Positions 34,936 through 43,508 of a DNA stretch of 64,000 nucleotides are shown here, in pieces. The notes below the pieces were generated by a model. It ran no database searches. It was given only the letters and a program-made list of their open reading frames with translations, and had not been told where the DNA came from. Location: assembly GCF_003722355.1 (NCBI RefSeq), contig NZ_QWDD01000001.1, forward strand, positions 2,480,001 to 2,544,000. The letters are read 5' to 3'. The stretch is from Methylocystis hirsuta (lineage in GTDB: Bacteria; Pseudomonadota; Alphaproteobacteria; Rhizobiales; Beijerinckiaceae). The first letter of the stretch is position 1. Every line of letters begins with the position of its first letter. Position numbers and translations under genes: made by a program.

Positions 34936-36324
34936 TGTCGATAGCGAATTAAGTTGGCCGGATTTGGTAGCACATCATCTGTCCGCTGCTTCTACTTTTG
35001 TTCTCCTGTGGGATTGTGGGCAAGGCGAGAGCCTTGTCCGCACTTCCACAGGCTGGCCGCCGAGCGGATTCAAGCGGCTTTTCTTTCTTCCTGGAGGGCG
35101 CCCTTTTCGTCGTAGCGCGCGAGGCATCGCGGGCCGTGGAAGACGGCGTGGGTTCCATCGGGATAGCAGCGCACCTTCACCCGCGCCTTGACGAAATGCG
35201 CGCGCAGCGGGCTTTCGGGAATCTGAAGCTTGAGCCGGTTGAACGACACGCAGTTGTCGTTGCCGACCTGGCGCTCCTCCTGCACGCATAAAATCTCGCA
35301 AAGATCGACGCCGGAGATCGCCACGAAAGCCGAGCCCTCCTGCGTTGGCGCCACCGCGAACCGGGCGTTGTGCGACGGAATATAGACCTCGCGCAGGAAC
35401 CGGTTGGCCGCCGCGACCGTGTCGATCCCCGCAAGCGCCAGCTCCTTCACCAGTCGATCCTGCAAGGTCTGGAACACCCGCTCCGAGCGCCCGCGCGCCT
35501 GCGGAGAATACGCCGCGATATGCTCGACGCCCAGATGCGCCAGCGCCCGTCCGACCTGCGTCGGCTTCGACCGGTCGACCTTGCCGCCCGCTTCCGGCGT
35601 GTGAAAATAATGCGCGCCGCGATCCGTGTAGAGCGAAAGCGGCAGGCCATGTTCGCCAAACACCTCCGCCAGCGCGCGGAAGGTCGAAGCCGTCCCTTCC
35701 TCCTCGACCAGAAACGCCGAGTAGATTTGGCTCGTCGCGTCGTCCAGCGTGACGATCAGATCGAGCGCCGGCCGCCCCTCGAGCCACACATGCCGCGATC
35801 CGTCCTGATGCAGCATCATGCCGGGAAGCGGGCGCCGCTCGCGCTTGCGCCGATGCGCGCCGCGCTTGGGCGCCTTCTCCAGCAAACCCCGCCCATGCAG
35901 GAAGGTCTTCGTCCAGGTGTAGCCCCATTTGAACCCGTGCATGCGCACCAGATGCTCGTGAAAATGCTTCGCGGTGAAGCCAGCGTACCGACCGCGATAC
36001 AGAGCCTCCACTTCTTCGCTCCGATCAACCGGAACCCGCTTGACAGACGCCTTGCCGAGCCGCCGGTCGAGAAGGCCCGCTTCGCCCTCCTCCTCATAGC
36101 GTTGACGCCAGCGCCGGAACGTCCGCTCGCCAACCCCCAACAGTTCCGCCGCTTCCAGCTGACTAAACTCAGCCGCCTCGTAACGACTCAATAGGCTCAG
36201 GAACTTGATCATTCGCACACCCTGAAGGGCTTCCGTCCGGCGCATCAAACCCTCCGAAAAGGGCCCCGACGCTACCGGACAGATCGTGCGCTACCTAAAC
36301 CGGTCATATCGTGTGCTACTGACA
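34936..36324. mobile_element. IS1202/ISNCY-type insertion sequence with 17-bp target duplication
   Basis: Exact ends can be read. The element begins TGTCGATAGC and ends (on the other strand) TGTCAGTAGC, with imperfect terminal repeats of about 50 bp that both close in ATCTGTCCG. It is flanked by perfect 17-bp direct repeats GAGTCGCCGAGGCGGGC at 34919-34935 and 36325-36341. Length is 1,389 bp. Long target duplications of 15-18 bp are known in the IS1202 group. The insertion separates the sugar kinase gene from tRNA-Asn and ends 17 bp before the tRNA promoter. Confidence 0.9.
35070..36245 (-). CDS. ISNCY (IS1202-group) DDE transposase
   Basis: A 391-residue transposase. An N-terminal helix-turn-helix (AAELLGVGERTFRRWRQRYE) is followed by an RNase H-like DDE core: Asp in MLHQDGSRHVW, Asp in LYTDRGAHYF, and Glu in ARGRSERVFQTLQDRL. 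The C-terminal domain ends FHGPRCLARYDEKG. The LQDRLVKELALAGI segment is typical of ISNCY rather than IS481 enzymes. ATG 36245 follows GGAGG. The frame is intact. Confidence 0.88.
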   Translation of the reverse strand: MRRTEALQGVRMIKFLSLLSRYEAAEFSQLEAAELLGVGERTFRRWRQRYEEEGEAGLLDRRLGKASVKRVPVDRSEEVEALYRGRYAGFTAKHFHEHLVRMHGFKWGYTWTKTFLHGRGLLEKAPKRGAHRRKRERRPLPGMMLHQDGSRHVWLEGRPALDLIVTLDDATSQIYSAFLVEEEGTASTFRALAEVFGEHGLPLSLYTDRGAHYFHTPEAGGKVDRSKPTQVGRALAHLGVEHIAAYSPQARGRSERVFQTLQDRLVKELALAGIDTVAAANRFLREVYIPSHNARFAVAPTQEGSAFVAISGVDLCEILCVQEERQVGNDNCVSFNRLKLQIPESPLRAHFVKARVKVRCYPDGTHAVFHGPRCLARYDEKGALQEERKAA

Positions 36325-36341
36325 GAGTCGCCGAGGCGGGC

Positions 36342-36370
36342 TTGGCAAACCGCCGCCCGCCTTGTATACG
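36342..36370 (+). promoter_or_regulatory. Promoter of tRNA-Asn
   Basis: TTGGCA at 36342-36347 and TATACG at 36365-36370 with a 17-bp spacer form a near-consensus housekeeping promoter, 11 bp upstream of the tRNA. The right-hand copy of the IS target duplication touches the -35 box. Confidence 0.7.
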
Positions 36371-36381
36371 CGGGACCGCAT

Positions 36382-36457
36382 TCCCCGATAGCTCAGCTGG
36401 TAGAGCACGCGACTGTTAATCGCTAGGTCGTAGGTTCGAGTCCTACTCGGGGAGCCA
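36382..36457 (+). tRNA. tRNA-Asn (GTT anticodon)
   Basis: A 76-nt tRNA including an encoded CCA. The acceptor stem TCCCCGA pairs with TCGGGGA, followed by G and CCA. The D-arm (AGCTCAGCTGGTAGAGC), the anticodon loop CTGTTAA with anticodon GTT, and the T-loop GGTTCGAGTCC are all present. The gene is the likely attachment site of the island that follows: the recombinase reading frame ends within its last 15 bases. Confidence 0.97.
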
Positions 36458-38092
36458 ATTCGGAACGAAACTGCGAACGCCGTGCGCGGCAGTTTCCACT
36501 CCACAGTTTCCTCCAGACGCCACAAGCGTCTGGAGGAGCCTTGGCTTCGATCCCCTGATCCGAATTTCGTCGGCTCCGACCTCCACCCGCTGAACTAACG
36601 CCTGGAGATGATGGCGCCGGAAACCGCCCTCTCGAACCCTGATCTTCTTACGAGCCTCGATGCCGAACCGACGCAGCAGCTCCGGCGTCACTCGATTGTC
36701 GTCGCCCTCTCCCCTGTTTTCGGCGCGGTCTGCATCGGCCCGCGCCGAATCACGGATCCGCTTCAACTCGACAATCCGTCCTTTGAGGTTGGGTTCATCC
36801 ATTTCAGCGAGACCATTCTCAATGGCCTCATACAGCCGAGTCAGCTTGGCTTCCGCGTCGGCAGCCTGCTTCCTCAGCTCGGCGATCCGCCCCTTCAGGC
36901 GTCCGGCGTGTTGCTCCCTGCGCTTAAGCAGGCCAGCGAGCAGCTCTTCAAGCCGCTCGGGTGCAAGAAGTCGCTCCTCCAGCTGCGACACAACAATCGT
37001 ATCCAGCTCGTCCATCGGGATCGTGCGGCCGCGGCACGCCGTCTTCCCCTGCCGTGCCGTCGTGCAGCAGGTGTAGTAGCGGTATTGGTCGCCCTTGCCG
37101 GAGGTACGGAGCGTCATCGCTCCCCCGCAGTCGGCACAGAAGCACACGCCACCGAGGAGCGTCCCGGCCGTCACGAACCGCGGGGCCTTCAGTTGCGGGC
37201 TGCGAGAGCGCATCACCGCCTGGACCTCGGCGAACTCCTCCTCGTCGATGATCGGCTCGACCACCACATCGACGATCTCGTCTTCCGACTTCTGCTCTCC
37301 CTTGCGCTTGCCCGAGACGTTGAAGCGATGGCGGCCGATGTAGGTCTCCCGCGTCAGGATCTGGTGGACCGCCCCGACACCCCAGCGCCCCCCGGTCTGC
37401 GTCCGTATACCGCGCGTGTTCAAATAGTCGGCGATCTGGCGGGACCCCATTGGACCGTCGTCGGCGCCGACTCGTGCGAGGCAGAACATAAGCCGGACCG
37501 TCTCGACCTGGGCTGGATCGGGCTCGATCTTCTTCTTGGTCCTCGCGCCCCGCTGCTCGGCCGCCACGATCCTGTAGCCGAAGGGCGGCCGCGAGCCATT
37601 CCAATAGCCCTGGCGGGCGTTCTCGCGCATGGCCCGGAGCGTGTGCTTGGCGTTCTCCTTCGACTGGTACTCGTCGAACAACGCCATGATCTGACGCATC
37701 ATCACGCTCATCGGATCATCGCCGAGATCCTGCGTGATGGACGTGAGGCGGATACCGTTCTTCGCCAGTCGCCGGACATAGAATTCGAGCTGAAACTGAT
37801 CGCGAAAGAAGCGCGAGAAGGAATGCACGATGATGAAGTCGAACGGCGCGGGCTTTTGTGCTCCGGCGTCCATCATCCGCTGAAACTCAGGTCGCCGGTC
37901 ATCTGTCGCCGATGCACCCGGCTCGACAAACTCGGCGACGACGGCGATGCCTTTCGCTTGGCAATAGGCTTGAAGTTGACGGCGCTGGTCCGGAATCGAA
38001 AGATCGTGTTCGGCCTGCCGGCCGGTCGAAACACGCAGATAGAGAGCGGCACGCCCCCGCGACGCCAAGGCGGGGGTCGCTTTGGCGTTCAT
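36443..38092 (-). CDS. Large serine recombinase (integrase of the island)
   Basis: A 549-residue site-specific recombinase. The N-terminal resolvase domain has the catalytic Ser in ALYLRVSTGRQ and the downstream HSFSRFFRDQFQLE segment. A recombinase domain (about 165-290), the zinc-ribbon (VCFCADCGGAMTL, then YYTCCTTARQG with further Cys) and a long coiled coil (RIAELRKQAADAEAKLTRLY) follow. The last eight residues and the TAG stop (36443-36445) are encoded by the tRNA-Asn 3' end. This places the attachment core inside the tRNA and the gene at the island edge. Confidence 0.92.
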   Translation of the reverse strand: MNAKATPALASRGRAALYLRVSTGRQAEHDLSIPDQRRQLQAYCQAKGIAVVAEFVEPGASATDDRRPEFQRMMDAGAQKPAPFDFIIVHSFSRFFRDQFQLEFYVRRLAKNGIRLTSITQDLGDDPMSVMMRQIMALFDEYQSKENAKHTLRAMRENARQGYWNGSRPPFGYRIVAAEQRGARTKKKIEPDPAQVETVRLMFCLARVGADDGPMGSRQIADYLNTRGIRTQTGGRWGVGAVHQILTRETYIGRHRFNVSGKRKGEQKSEDEIVDVVVEPIIDEEEFAEVQAVMRSRSPQLKAPRFVTAGTLLGGVCFCADCGGAMTLRTSGKGDQYRYYTCCTTARQGKTACRGRTIPMDELDTIVVSQLEERLLAPERLEELLAGLLKRREQHAGRLKGRIAELRKQAADAEAKLTRLYEAIENGLAEMDEPNLKGRIVELKRIRDSARADADRAENRGEGDDNRVTPELLRRFGIEARKKIRVREGGFRRHHLQALVQRVEVGADEIRIRGSKPRLLQTLVASGGNCGVETAAHGVRSFVPNWLPE

Positions 38093-38113
38093 GCAAGACC
38101 TCCCTTCACAAAT

Positions 38114-38356
38114 TCAGTTTTTCGAGCCCAGCAGCTCGTCGAGGAGCGGGCCGAAATGGACCTCGAAAAGGTCCAGTTCAGCCTCGGTGACCGGTACGTG
38201 TGCGGGCCAATCGTCCGTGATCTCCATGCCGGATCGAGCGACCGCGGTTCGGCGCTGAACGCCACCTCTCTGAGGGCTTGTGCGCGGCTCGGGCGAGACG
38301 TAGTCGAAGAAGTCGATGACTTCCGCTGAACCGGGTTCTGCAGCCTTGACATCCAT
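38114..38356 (-). CDS. Small acidic protein upstream of the recombinase
   Basis: An 80-residue protein (MDVKAAEPGSAEVIDFFDYV) that ends in a helix rich in Glu, Asp and Leu (EAELDLFEVHFGPLLDELLG). No family was recognised. It lies 21 bp upstream of the recombinase on the same strand and is probably co-transcribed, so a role in recombinase control is possible. A TTG start at 38374 is an alternative. Confidence 0.55.
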   Translation of the reverse strand: MDVKAAEPGSAEVIDFFDYVSPEPRTSPQRGGVQRRTAVARSGMEITDDWPAHVPVTEAELDLFEVHFGPLLDELLGSKN

Positions 38357-38534
38357 GCACTCAAGATTGCACAAAATCGCGAAAAGATCGTGTACATCAA
38401 TGCATTGTGCCAGATTCTACCGGCGCAAAATTGGCGGTGCCCGGCGCCCCTCGGCGCTCTTGGCGCGGAGTCTCGAACTCTGGAGGAGAGCAAAATAGCA
38501 CAATTGGCGGGATTCCAAGCTTGCATGACAACCG

Positions 38535-38589
38535 CAATTGAACTTTCCGTTTTCATAGTCTATATCTAACACGACAATTGAACCTTTCC
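38535..38589 (+). promoter_or_regulatory. Promoter and repeated operator of the RES-Xre operon
   Basis: TTGAAC (38538-38543) and TATATC (38561-38566) with a 17-bp spacer form a good promoter. The sequence CAATTGAACTTTCC at 38535-38548 overlaps the -35 box and is repeated as CAATTGAACCTTTCC at 38575-38589, near the expected transcription start. Such a pair suits autorepression by the Xre-type antitoxin encoded just downstream. Confidence 0.6.
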
Positions 38590-38602
38590 AAGGGATATCG
38601 CC

Positions 38603-39289
38603 ATGGCGCCTACAGCTTCAGCCGGACCTCGCCGCCGCAGTCGCGCCAGCCACTTCGGAGGAAACGCCACCTCTACTGCTGCTGCACGCAGCCGCCGTTC
38701 CGAGCCGGCTCCGAGCGAGGATCTCGTCGAGGCCTTCGTCCTTCGGACCGGCCGAGCTCTCGCGCGCATTGCCGAGCGTATGCCACGCGACCGCTTGTTA
38801 GCCGCCGTCGGTGCCACGACAGACACGGATGTCCTGTTTAGCTCACTGCGTGAAGCCGCTGCCATTGGAGCAGAAATCGAGCCGGACAAGCCCGATCCGC
38901 TTACGGAGGCCTTTCTTCGCGGATCAGAGATGAAGCGCGAAATGCTGAAGGCGGAAGGCGGTGCAATCTCTGCACAGCAGCTTGCGGGGCATCTTGGCAT
39001 TACGGCGCAGGGCCTCGGCCGCAAGCGGGAGCGTAACCAAGTCTTCTGGCTCGACGTTGGTGACGGCTATGTCTACCCGGCCTTCCAGATCGGTAAAAAC
39101 GGCCTATTGCCCGGCATCCGGGAGGTGCTCGACGCCTTCACAGTCGATGACCCATGGATGCGCGTCAATTTCATGCTTACGGGCGATCAGCGCCTTGGCG
39201 GCAAGAGGCCAATCGATCAGCTTCGCAAGGGTAAGATCGAAGAGGTGGTGACGGCAGCGGCGGCCTACGGCGAACATGGCGCCGCCTAG
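38603..39289 (+). CDS. Xre/MbcA/ParS-type antitoxin
   Basis: A 228-residue protein, longer than usual. A basic, Ala/Ser-rich N-terminal 40 residues precede a helical region. An apparent DNA-binding helix-turn-helix lies at 125-150 (ISAQQLAGHLGITAQGLGRK). The C-terminal domain (DPWMRVNFMLTGDQRLGGKR PIDQL, with a short space inserted here only for display) is the MbcA/ParS toxin-binding type. It precedes and overlaps the RES-domain toxin by 14 bp, the standard order for RES-Xre pairs. Confidence 0.78.
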   Translation: MAPTASAGPRRRSRASHFGGNATSTAAARSRRSEPAPSEDLVEAFVLRTGRALARIAERMPRDRLLAAVGATTDTDVLFSSLREAAAIGAEIEPDKPDPLTEAFLRGSEMKREMLKAEGGAISAQQLAGHLGITAQGLGRKRERNQVFWLDVGDGYVYPAFQIGKNGLLPGIREVLDAFTVDDPWMRVNFMLTGDQRLGGKRPIDQLRKGKIEEVVTAAAAYGEHGAA

Positions 39290-39869
39290 TCCTGATCCGC
39301 TTCCGCCTCCCGATTTCGCCAGCCGCGAGCTACCTCTTGAAATGATTCCTGACGGCGCTCGTCTGACGCGCATCCATCGCAGCGACCTCGGGCCGCTCTT
39401 TTTCGGCTCGAAGGGCGGCAATCGCTTCGACGATCCGGCAAAGAGCTATGGTGTCTGCTATCTGTCTACCACGCTTGAAGGTGCGTTCGCCGAGACTTGC
39501 CTGCGTAGCGTTGGCGCGCGCTTTGTCGCGCTGACGTTCTTGGAGGCGCGATCCTTCTCTGAGATAGAGGTGACCGCACCCCTCCACTTGGTTTCTCTTC
39601 ACGGCCCCGGCCTGGCGCAGATCGGCGCGACGGGTGCCGTCACGAGTGGCCGTCATGTCGTCGCCCAACAGTGGTCGCAAGCCATTCACGACCATCCTGC
39701 GGCGCCGGACGGCATCGCTTATCGCTCCAATCACGACAATGGCGAAATTTCCGTCGCGCTGTTTGAGCACGCCGGTGATCGCCTTGCTCCGAGCAATCCT
39801 CAGCCGATGACAATGGACCGCGGCCGGTTGGCTGAACTTCTCGCACGCTACAAGGTCGGTCTGGGATAG
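39276..39869 (+). CDS. RES-domain toxin
   Basis: A 197-residue RES-domain protein. The three name-giving residues fall in the expected places: Arg in TRIHRSDLGPLFFG, Glu in STTLEGAFAETCLR, and Ser in GEISVALFEHAGD. Known RES toxins degrade NAD+ and halt growth. It overlaps the antitoxin gene and is translationally coupled. The pair would stabilise the island. Confidence 0.87.
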   Translation: MAPPSPDPLPPPDFASRELPLEMIPDGARLTRIHRSDLGPLFFGSKGGNRFDDPAKSYGVCYLSTTLEGAFAETCLRSVGARFVALTFLEARSFSEIEVTAPLHLVSLHGPGLAQIGATGAVTSGRHVVAQQWSQAIHDHPAAPDGIAYRSNHDNGEISVALFEHAGDRLAPSNPQPMTMDRGRLAELLARYKVGLG

Positions 39870-39886
39870 CCTGAGGAACATCGGCG

Positions 39887-40418
39887 ATGGAATTTTCAAC
39901 GAGGGTCGAACGGGTGGTCCGGTTCATCGCGGCTGGCCGGGAGCTTCTCGCCCGCTCGCCTCGCCCGCGCCAACATCTCCGGCCAACGACCTCCGCGCTC
40001 ATCATGTTCCCAACGACCTTCGCGCTCATCATGTTCTCGTGGGCTGCGCCGGCGCAGGCCGACCCGTGCGAGGGGCCGCTTCCTTCAGCCGCCGGGCAGA
40101 AGTTTGAAGGGTTGGTACGCTACGTCGGTGACGGTGACAGCCTCTGTGTTGGTCAAGCGGCAGACCCCGGGACTTGGATTGAAGTCCGCCTCGCCGATTT
40201 TGATGCGCCTGAACTTCACGCCCCCGAAGGCCGTCGGGCCGTCGAGCAAAGGCGCTACTTGAGCAAGTCGCGTTCGGCCACAGAGCGCGATGCGAGGCCC
40301 GTCCTGGGCGCAGCGGACGCGTCATCTCTCACGATCGGTAATCGCAGTGTGTCGTGTGGACGGGCGAAGTATCGGGGACCTGCTAAGAGAACATGACGCG
40401 CCAGAAGGCGGGAATTGA
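39887..40418 (+). pseudogene. Broken SNase-like (thermonuclease) gene
   Basis: The N-terminal part has a hydrophobic segment ending SWAAPAQADPC (signal peptide) and then an SNase-fold start (GLVRYVGDGDSLCVG, WIEVRLADFDAPELHAPEG). After about 40230 the match moves to a second frame (ALLEQVAFGHRARCEARPG), and after an in-frame stop near 40340 to a third (IAVCRVDGRSIGDLLREHDA), ending at 40418. At least two frameshifts therefore break the gene, unless the sequence contains errors. It lies between the toxin and the BREX remnant. Confidence 0.75.
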
Positions 40419-40488
40419 ATGCCTCTGATATAACTAAACTCTGGCAATTGGACCCCGCATTGCCAGTTCAGCATCTGCCCACGAGAAG

Positions 40489-42558
40489 CTATTCCTTGGC
40501 CCTTAAATACGTGACTTCAAATGCTTTCACCTGACGATAAGCCTGCAACCGATTGGCGAGGTTAAATGCGTCATTCATTTCGAACTTTTGAAAGATATCT
40601 AGGCCTCGATCGAGGCTGATCTTCCACCCTGCATCGCTTACGATATGACGCGCATGGATCGTGTTTGTCCCATCAAACTCCCAGGAAAATTTAACGCCAG
40701 CGGCCGTGCTAGCACTTTCGACGGCCATAAGATTGGCCTGCTGCTTCTGAGGGTAGACTTCGTCCGGACAGGTGATGAGCCGCACCGAGACTTCGTCTTC
40801 CGGTGCTTTGCGCACTGCGATCATCTCGATGAACTCCATCAGATTTCGCACCTGATGGAACATGCGGATGTAGGGATCGGTGACAACGATATTCGTGGCG
40901 CCTTTAAGCCAAGGCCAGAATAGATCGGCGAAGGTGACTCCTTTCTGGTTCTCGCTGAAAACCTTGTGTCCTTCGCGCGGACCGACGGCATCAGCTTTTG
41001 CTTCACCCGCGCGCTGCGCGACATTTGAGGTGGACGCACTACTGACATCGCTTGCGCCCTCGGACATTGGAGCGTCGTGGCCCATCGCGCGCTTGTGGTA
41101 GTATTGCGGGTACTCTGTCTCTTCGAGCGACTTGACGACGACCTTCCGTCCATCTTGCGCCGTGAACGAGAAGTCCGTTTCCGGATAGGTGCTGTCGATC
41201 CGAAGAAGTTGGTCTTTTACCCGTTTCCGCCCTTCCACAGCCAAGTGCAGGATCTCTTCGACCTCGGCCTCGGTTGCGTTATCCGCTGGAAAGAGCAGCT
41301 TCATCATGCCTGAAAAGGTCTTATTCACGCCGTCGCGGTCACGGGTCGAAATATCCGACGAGAGCGTGAACAGCCCGTGGTAGCGGTTCGAATAGTCGTC
41401 ACTACGCATGTGCCGAAGAATTTCGGCGAGATAGTCGACGACGAACCCATACCCTGACGCGAACATCTCCCCCCGGATGACGTCAATCTCCCAGCCTGGC
41501 ACATAAGTGTGAAGTCGATCAATGAAGGCTGAGTCGTAATATTTCTCCGGTAGCTCCTCGAACAAGTCGGTATGCTTCAGCATGTAGGGAACATTGTGCT
41601 TGGTGTTGCCGACAAAGACCATCGATGCCTCGGCGCCAAGCGTCTCCACACCGCGCGAGAAGCTCTTGTTGGCCATGTAGTTTTTCATGATGTCGACAAG
41701 CGCTTTGTCGACGCGCTTCTGCCGCCCGGCAAACTCGTCGAAGGCCACAACATCCCAGTAGCCGACCAGTCCGATCTTGCCCGAACTGTTGTTGACGAAC
41801 AGCTTCGGAACCGTCACTTCGCCACCGGAAATCAGGATGCCGTGCGGCGAGAATTCCGAGAAGATATGCGACTTGCCTGTTCCCTTCGGCCCTAGCTCTA
41901 TCAGATTGTAGTTTCGCTCAACGAAGGGCACGAGGCGCATCAGTTGCAGGAGCTTGCTGCGCCGTCCGAACATCTCAGGCTCGAACCCGACCGTCTGGAA
42001 CAGCAGGTCGATCCATTCCTCGGTCGTGAAGCCGGCGCGCGCGCTGAGAAAAGCATCATAGTCGAATTTGGAGAGCTGGATCGGTTTGATGCTGCTCAAG
42101 ATCCAGGGCTCGACATTCTTGTCCTCGCTGCGCTCATACTCGACGTCGGCAATGCACCAGACACCGCTCACGAGCAGCTTGGGATGAGCCTTCACCGTGT
42201 CGGAATCGATGACGACCTTCTTGATGCCGAGATTCGCGAAGGTCGCCTCATAGGCGTCCTTGTCTGTGTTAAGGTCGACACTGATCTTGTCGATCACCTT
42301 CCACCGGCCCTTTTCCCGAATGTTCGACCGGATCAGGCCCGCCTCGTTGCGATGCACATAGTGCTTGCGCAGGATCTCCTTGACCGTCTCGATGCCCGAC
42401 TGAATCGAAGCCTCGTCATTGGTGGCGCAATATTGGCCGAGCAGGAATTCCAGGACGTAGGAAGGGACGATGGCGTTGCCCTTCACCGCCTTGACCAGAT
42501 CCTTGCGCACCACGAGGCCCGGGAAGCGTTCATTGATCTTATCGTCAAGCGCGGTCAT
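40489..42558 (-). CDS. brxL: BREX protein BrxL (Lon-related ATPase)
   Basis: A 689-residue AAA+ protein of the BrxL family, the last gene of type I BREX phage-defence loci. Walker A is ELGPKGTGKSHIFSEF and Walker B VVAFDEFAG; the FVNNSSGKIGLVGYWD block is diagnostic. The C-terminal third is the Lon-like region. Length is normal and the frame is unbroken. The start has a GGGGAAG site 10 bp after the pglZ stop. Its partners pglZ and pglX are disrupted in this window, so it is probably an orphan without defence function. Confidence 0.9.
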   Translation of the reverse strand: MTALDDKINERFPGLVVRKDLVKAVKGNAIVPSYVLEFLLGQYCATNDEASIQSGIETVKEILRKHYVHRNEAGLIRSNIREKGRWKVIDKISVDLNTDKDAYEATFANLGIKKVVIDSDTVKAHPKLLVSGVWCIADVEYERSEDKNVEPWILSSIKPIQLSKFDYDAFLSARAGFTTEEWIDLLFQTVGFEPEMFGRRSKLLQLMRLVPFVERNYNLIELGPKGTGKSHIFSEFSPHGILISGGEVTVPKLFVNNSSGKIGLVGYWDVVAFDEFAGRQKRVDKALVDIMKNYMANKSFSRGVETLGAEASMVFVGNTKHNVPYMLKHTDLFEELPEKYYDSAFIDRLHTYVPGWEIDVIRGEMFASGYGFVVDYLAEILRHMRSDDYSNRYHGLFTLSSDISTRDRDGVNKTFSGMMKLLFPADNATEAEVEEILHLAVEGRKRVKDQLLRIDSTYPETDFSFTAQDGRKVVVKSLEETEYPQYYHKRAMGHDAPMSEGASDVSSASTSNVAQRAGEAKADAVGPREGHKVFSENQKGVTFADLFWPWLKGATNIVVTDPYIRMFHQVRNLMEFIEMIAVRKAPEDEVSVRLITCPDEVYPQKQQANLMAVESASTAAGVKFSWEFDGTNTIHARHIVSDAGWKISLDRGLDIFQKFEMNDAFNLANRLQAYRQVKAFEVTYLRAKE

Positions 42559-42567
42559 CGCTTCCCC

Positions 42568-43508
42568 TTAAAAATCGAAGTCGTTCGAGAAGCTGCGGCG
42601 CAGCGTGTAGCGGGCCGTGCGGTATTCCCTGAAGTGGGAGGTATCGGCGTGCCGTTCCTCCAGCTTCAGGATGACCTCCTGACCGTTGAATGCATCCGCT
42701 TGCCGCAACAATAGGAAACGAACCGCGACTTCGCGCTCGCGAGCGTTCTCGGACCGGAAATCGAAGACCAGTTCATGGCTGTCGGAGATTAATTCGCCCG
42801 ATTGTGCATAAATTCCGGCCCTCAGCGTGCGGGCCTGGGTCTTCTCCGTGACGGCGGCAACCTGGTAGAAGCGAACCGAAATTTGGCTCGACGTGATCAA
42901 CTGGTTGGAGCTGCCTATGATCTCGACTTCGACCGCCGAAGTGTCGCTCTGGCGCTTCTTGTTGATCTTGACGACCGGGACGACGATTTCCTGAAGGGTT
43001 GCACCACCATGCACGAACCGACTCCCCGAGCCCTGGCGGCGAAGCCGGTTGATCGACTTGGGTATCAGCATTTCCACCGAACCTTCGAGGCTCGCTTGCT
43101 CCGGCGTGAAACGCCGCAGGCCGCGATTGCCTTTCAGGCCATGCCCAAGGATGAACCTCCGGTCGCGGAAAAGGATCGTGTCACCCTCAACCTGCGCTGA
43201 AGAGAAGTCGCTCTCCTCGATCGGCCGGTGCTGGTAAATGAAACCGTGATCGGACGTTACGATCAGATTGTTGGCGTTGGCGCCGTTGAGCTTCTTGACC
43301 ACCCTGACGATCTCCTCGATCGTATCCTCGGCAGCCTCAACGACGCGGTCCTCCGACACTTGCTTGTCGCCGATCGCATCAATCAAATTGTGGTAGACGT
43401 AGACGACGTCGTGATCGCGGACGAGCGCACGCGCCTGATCCTTGTCCATGCCCATCAGGTCCTCGGCCTTCACCGCCGCCGTCCTATCGCCGGCCCGCCC
43501 GGTTGCTA
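42568..43508 (-). pseudogene. pglZ: pglZ, C-terminal fragment
   Basis: The C-terminal 313 residues or so of the BREX alkaline-phosphatase-like protein PglZ (type A), separated from its N-terminal part by the IS630 at 43509-44773. It holds the VVYVYHNLIDAIGD region and the metal-binding His in LIVTSDHGFIYQ. A GTG at 43473 could start a fragment, but it would lack the catalytic N-terminal Asp. Removing the IS630 and one TA copy restores one frame of 833 residues. Confidence 0.9.

Noticed and set aside
35070..36245. IS481-family assignment of the transposase
   Set aside because: The DDE core and the C-terminal blocks fit ISNCY/IS1202 better, and a 17-bp target duplication is longer than usual for IS481.
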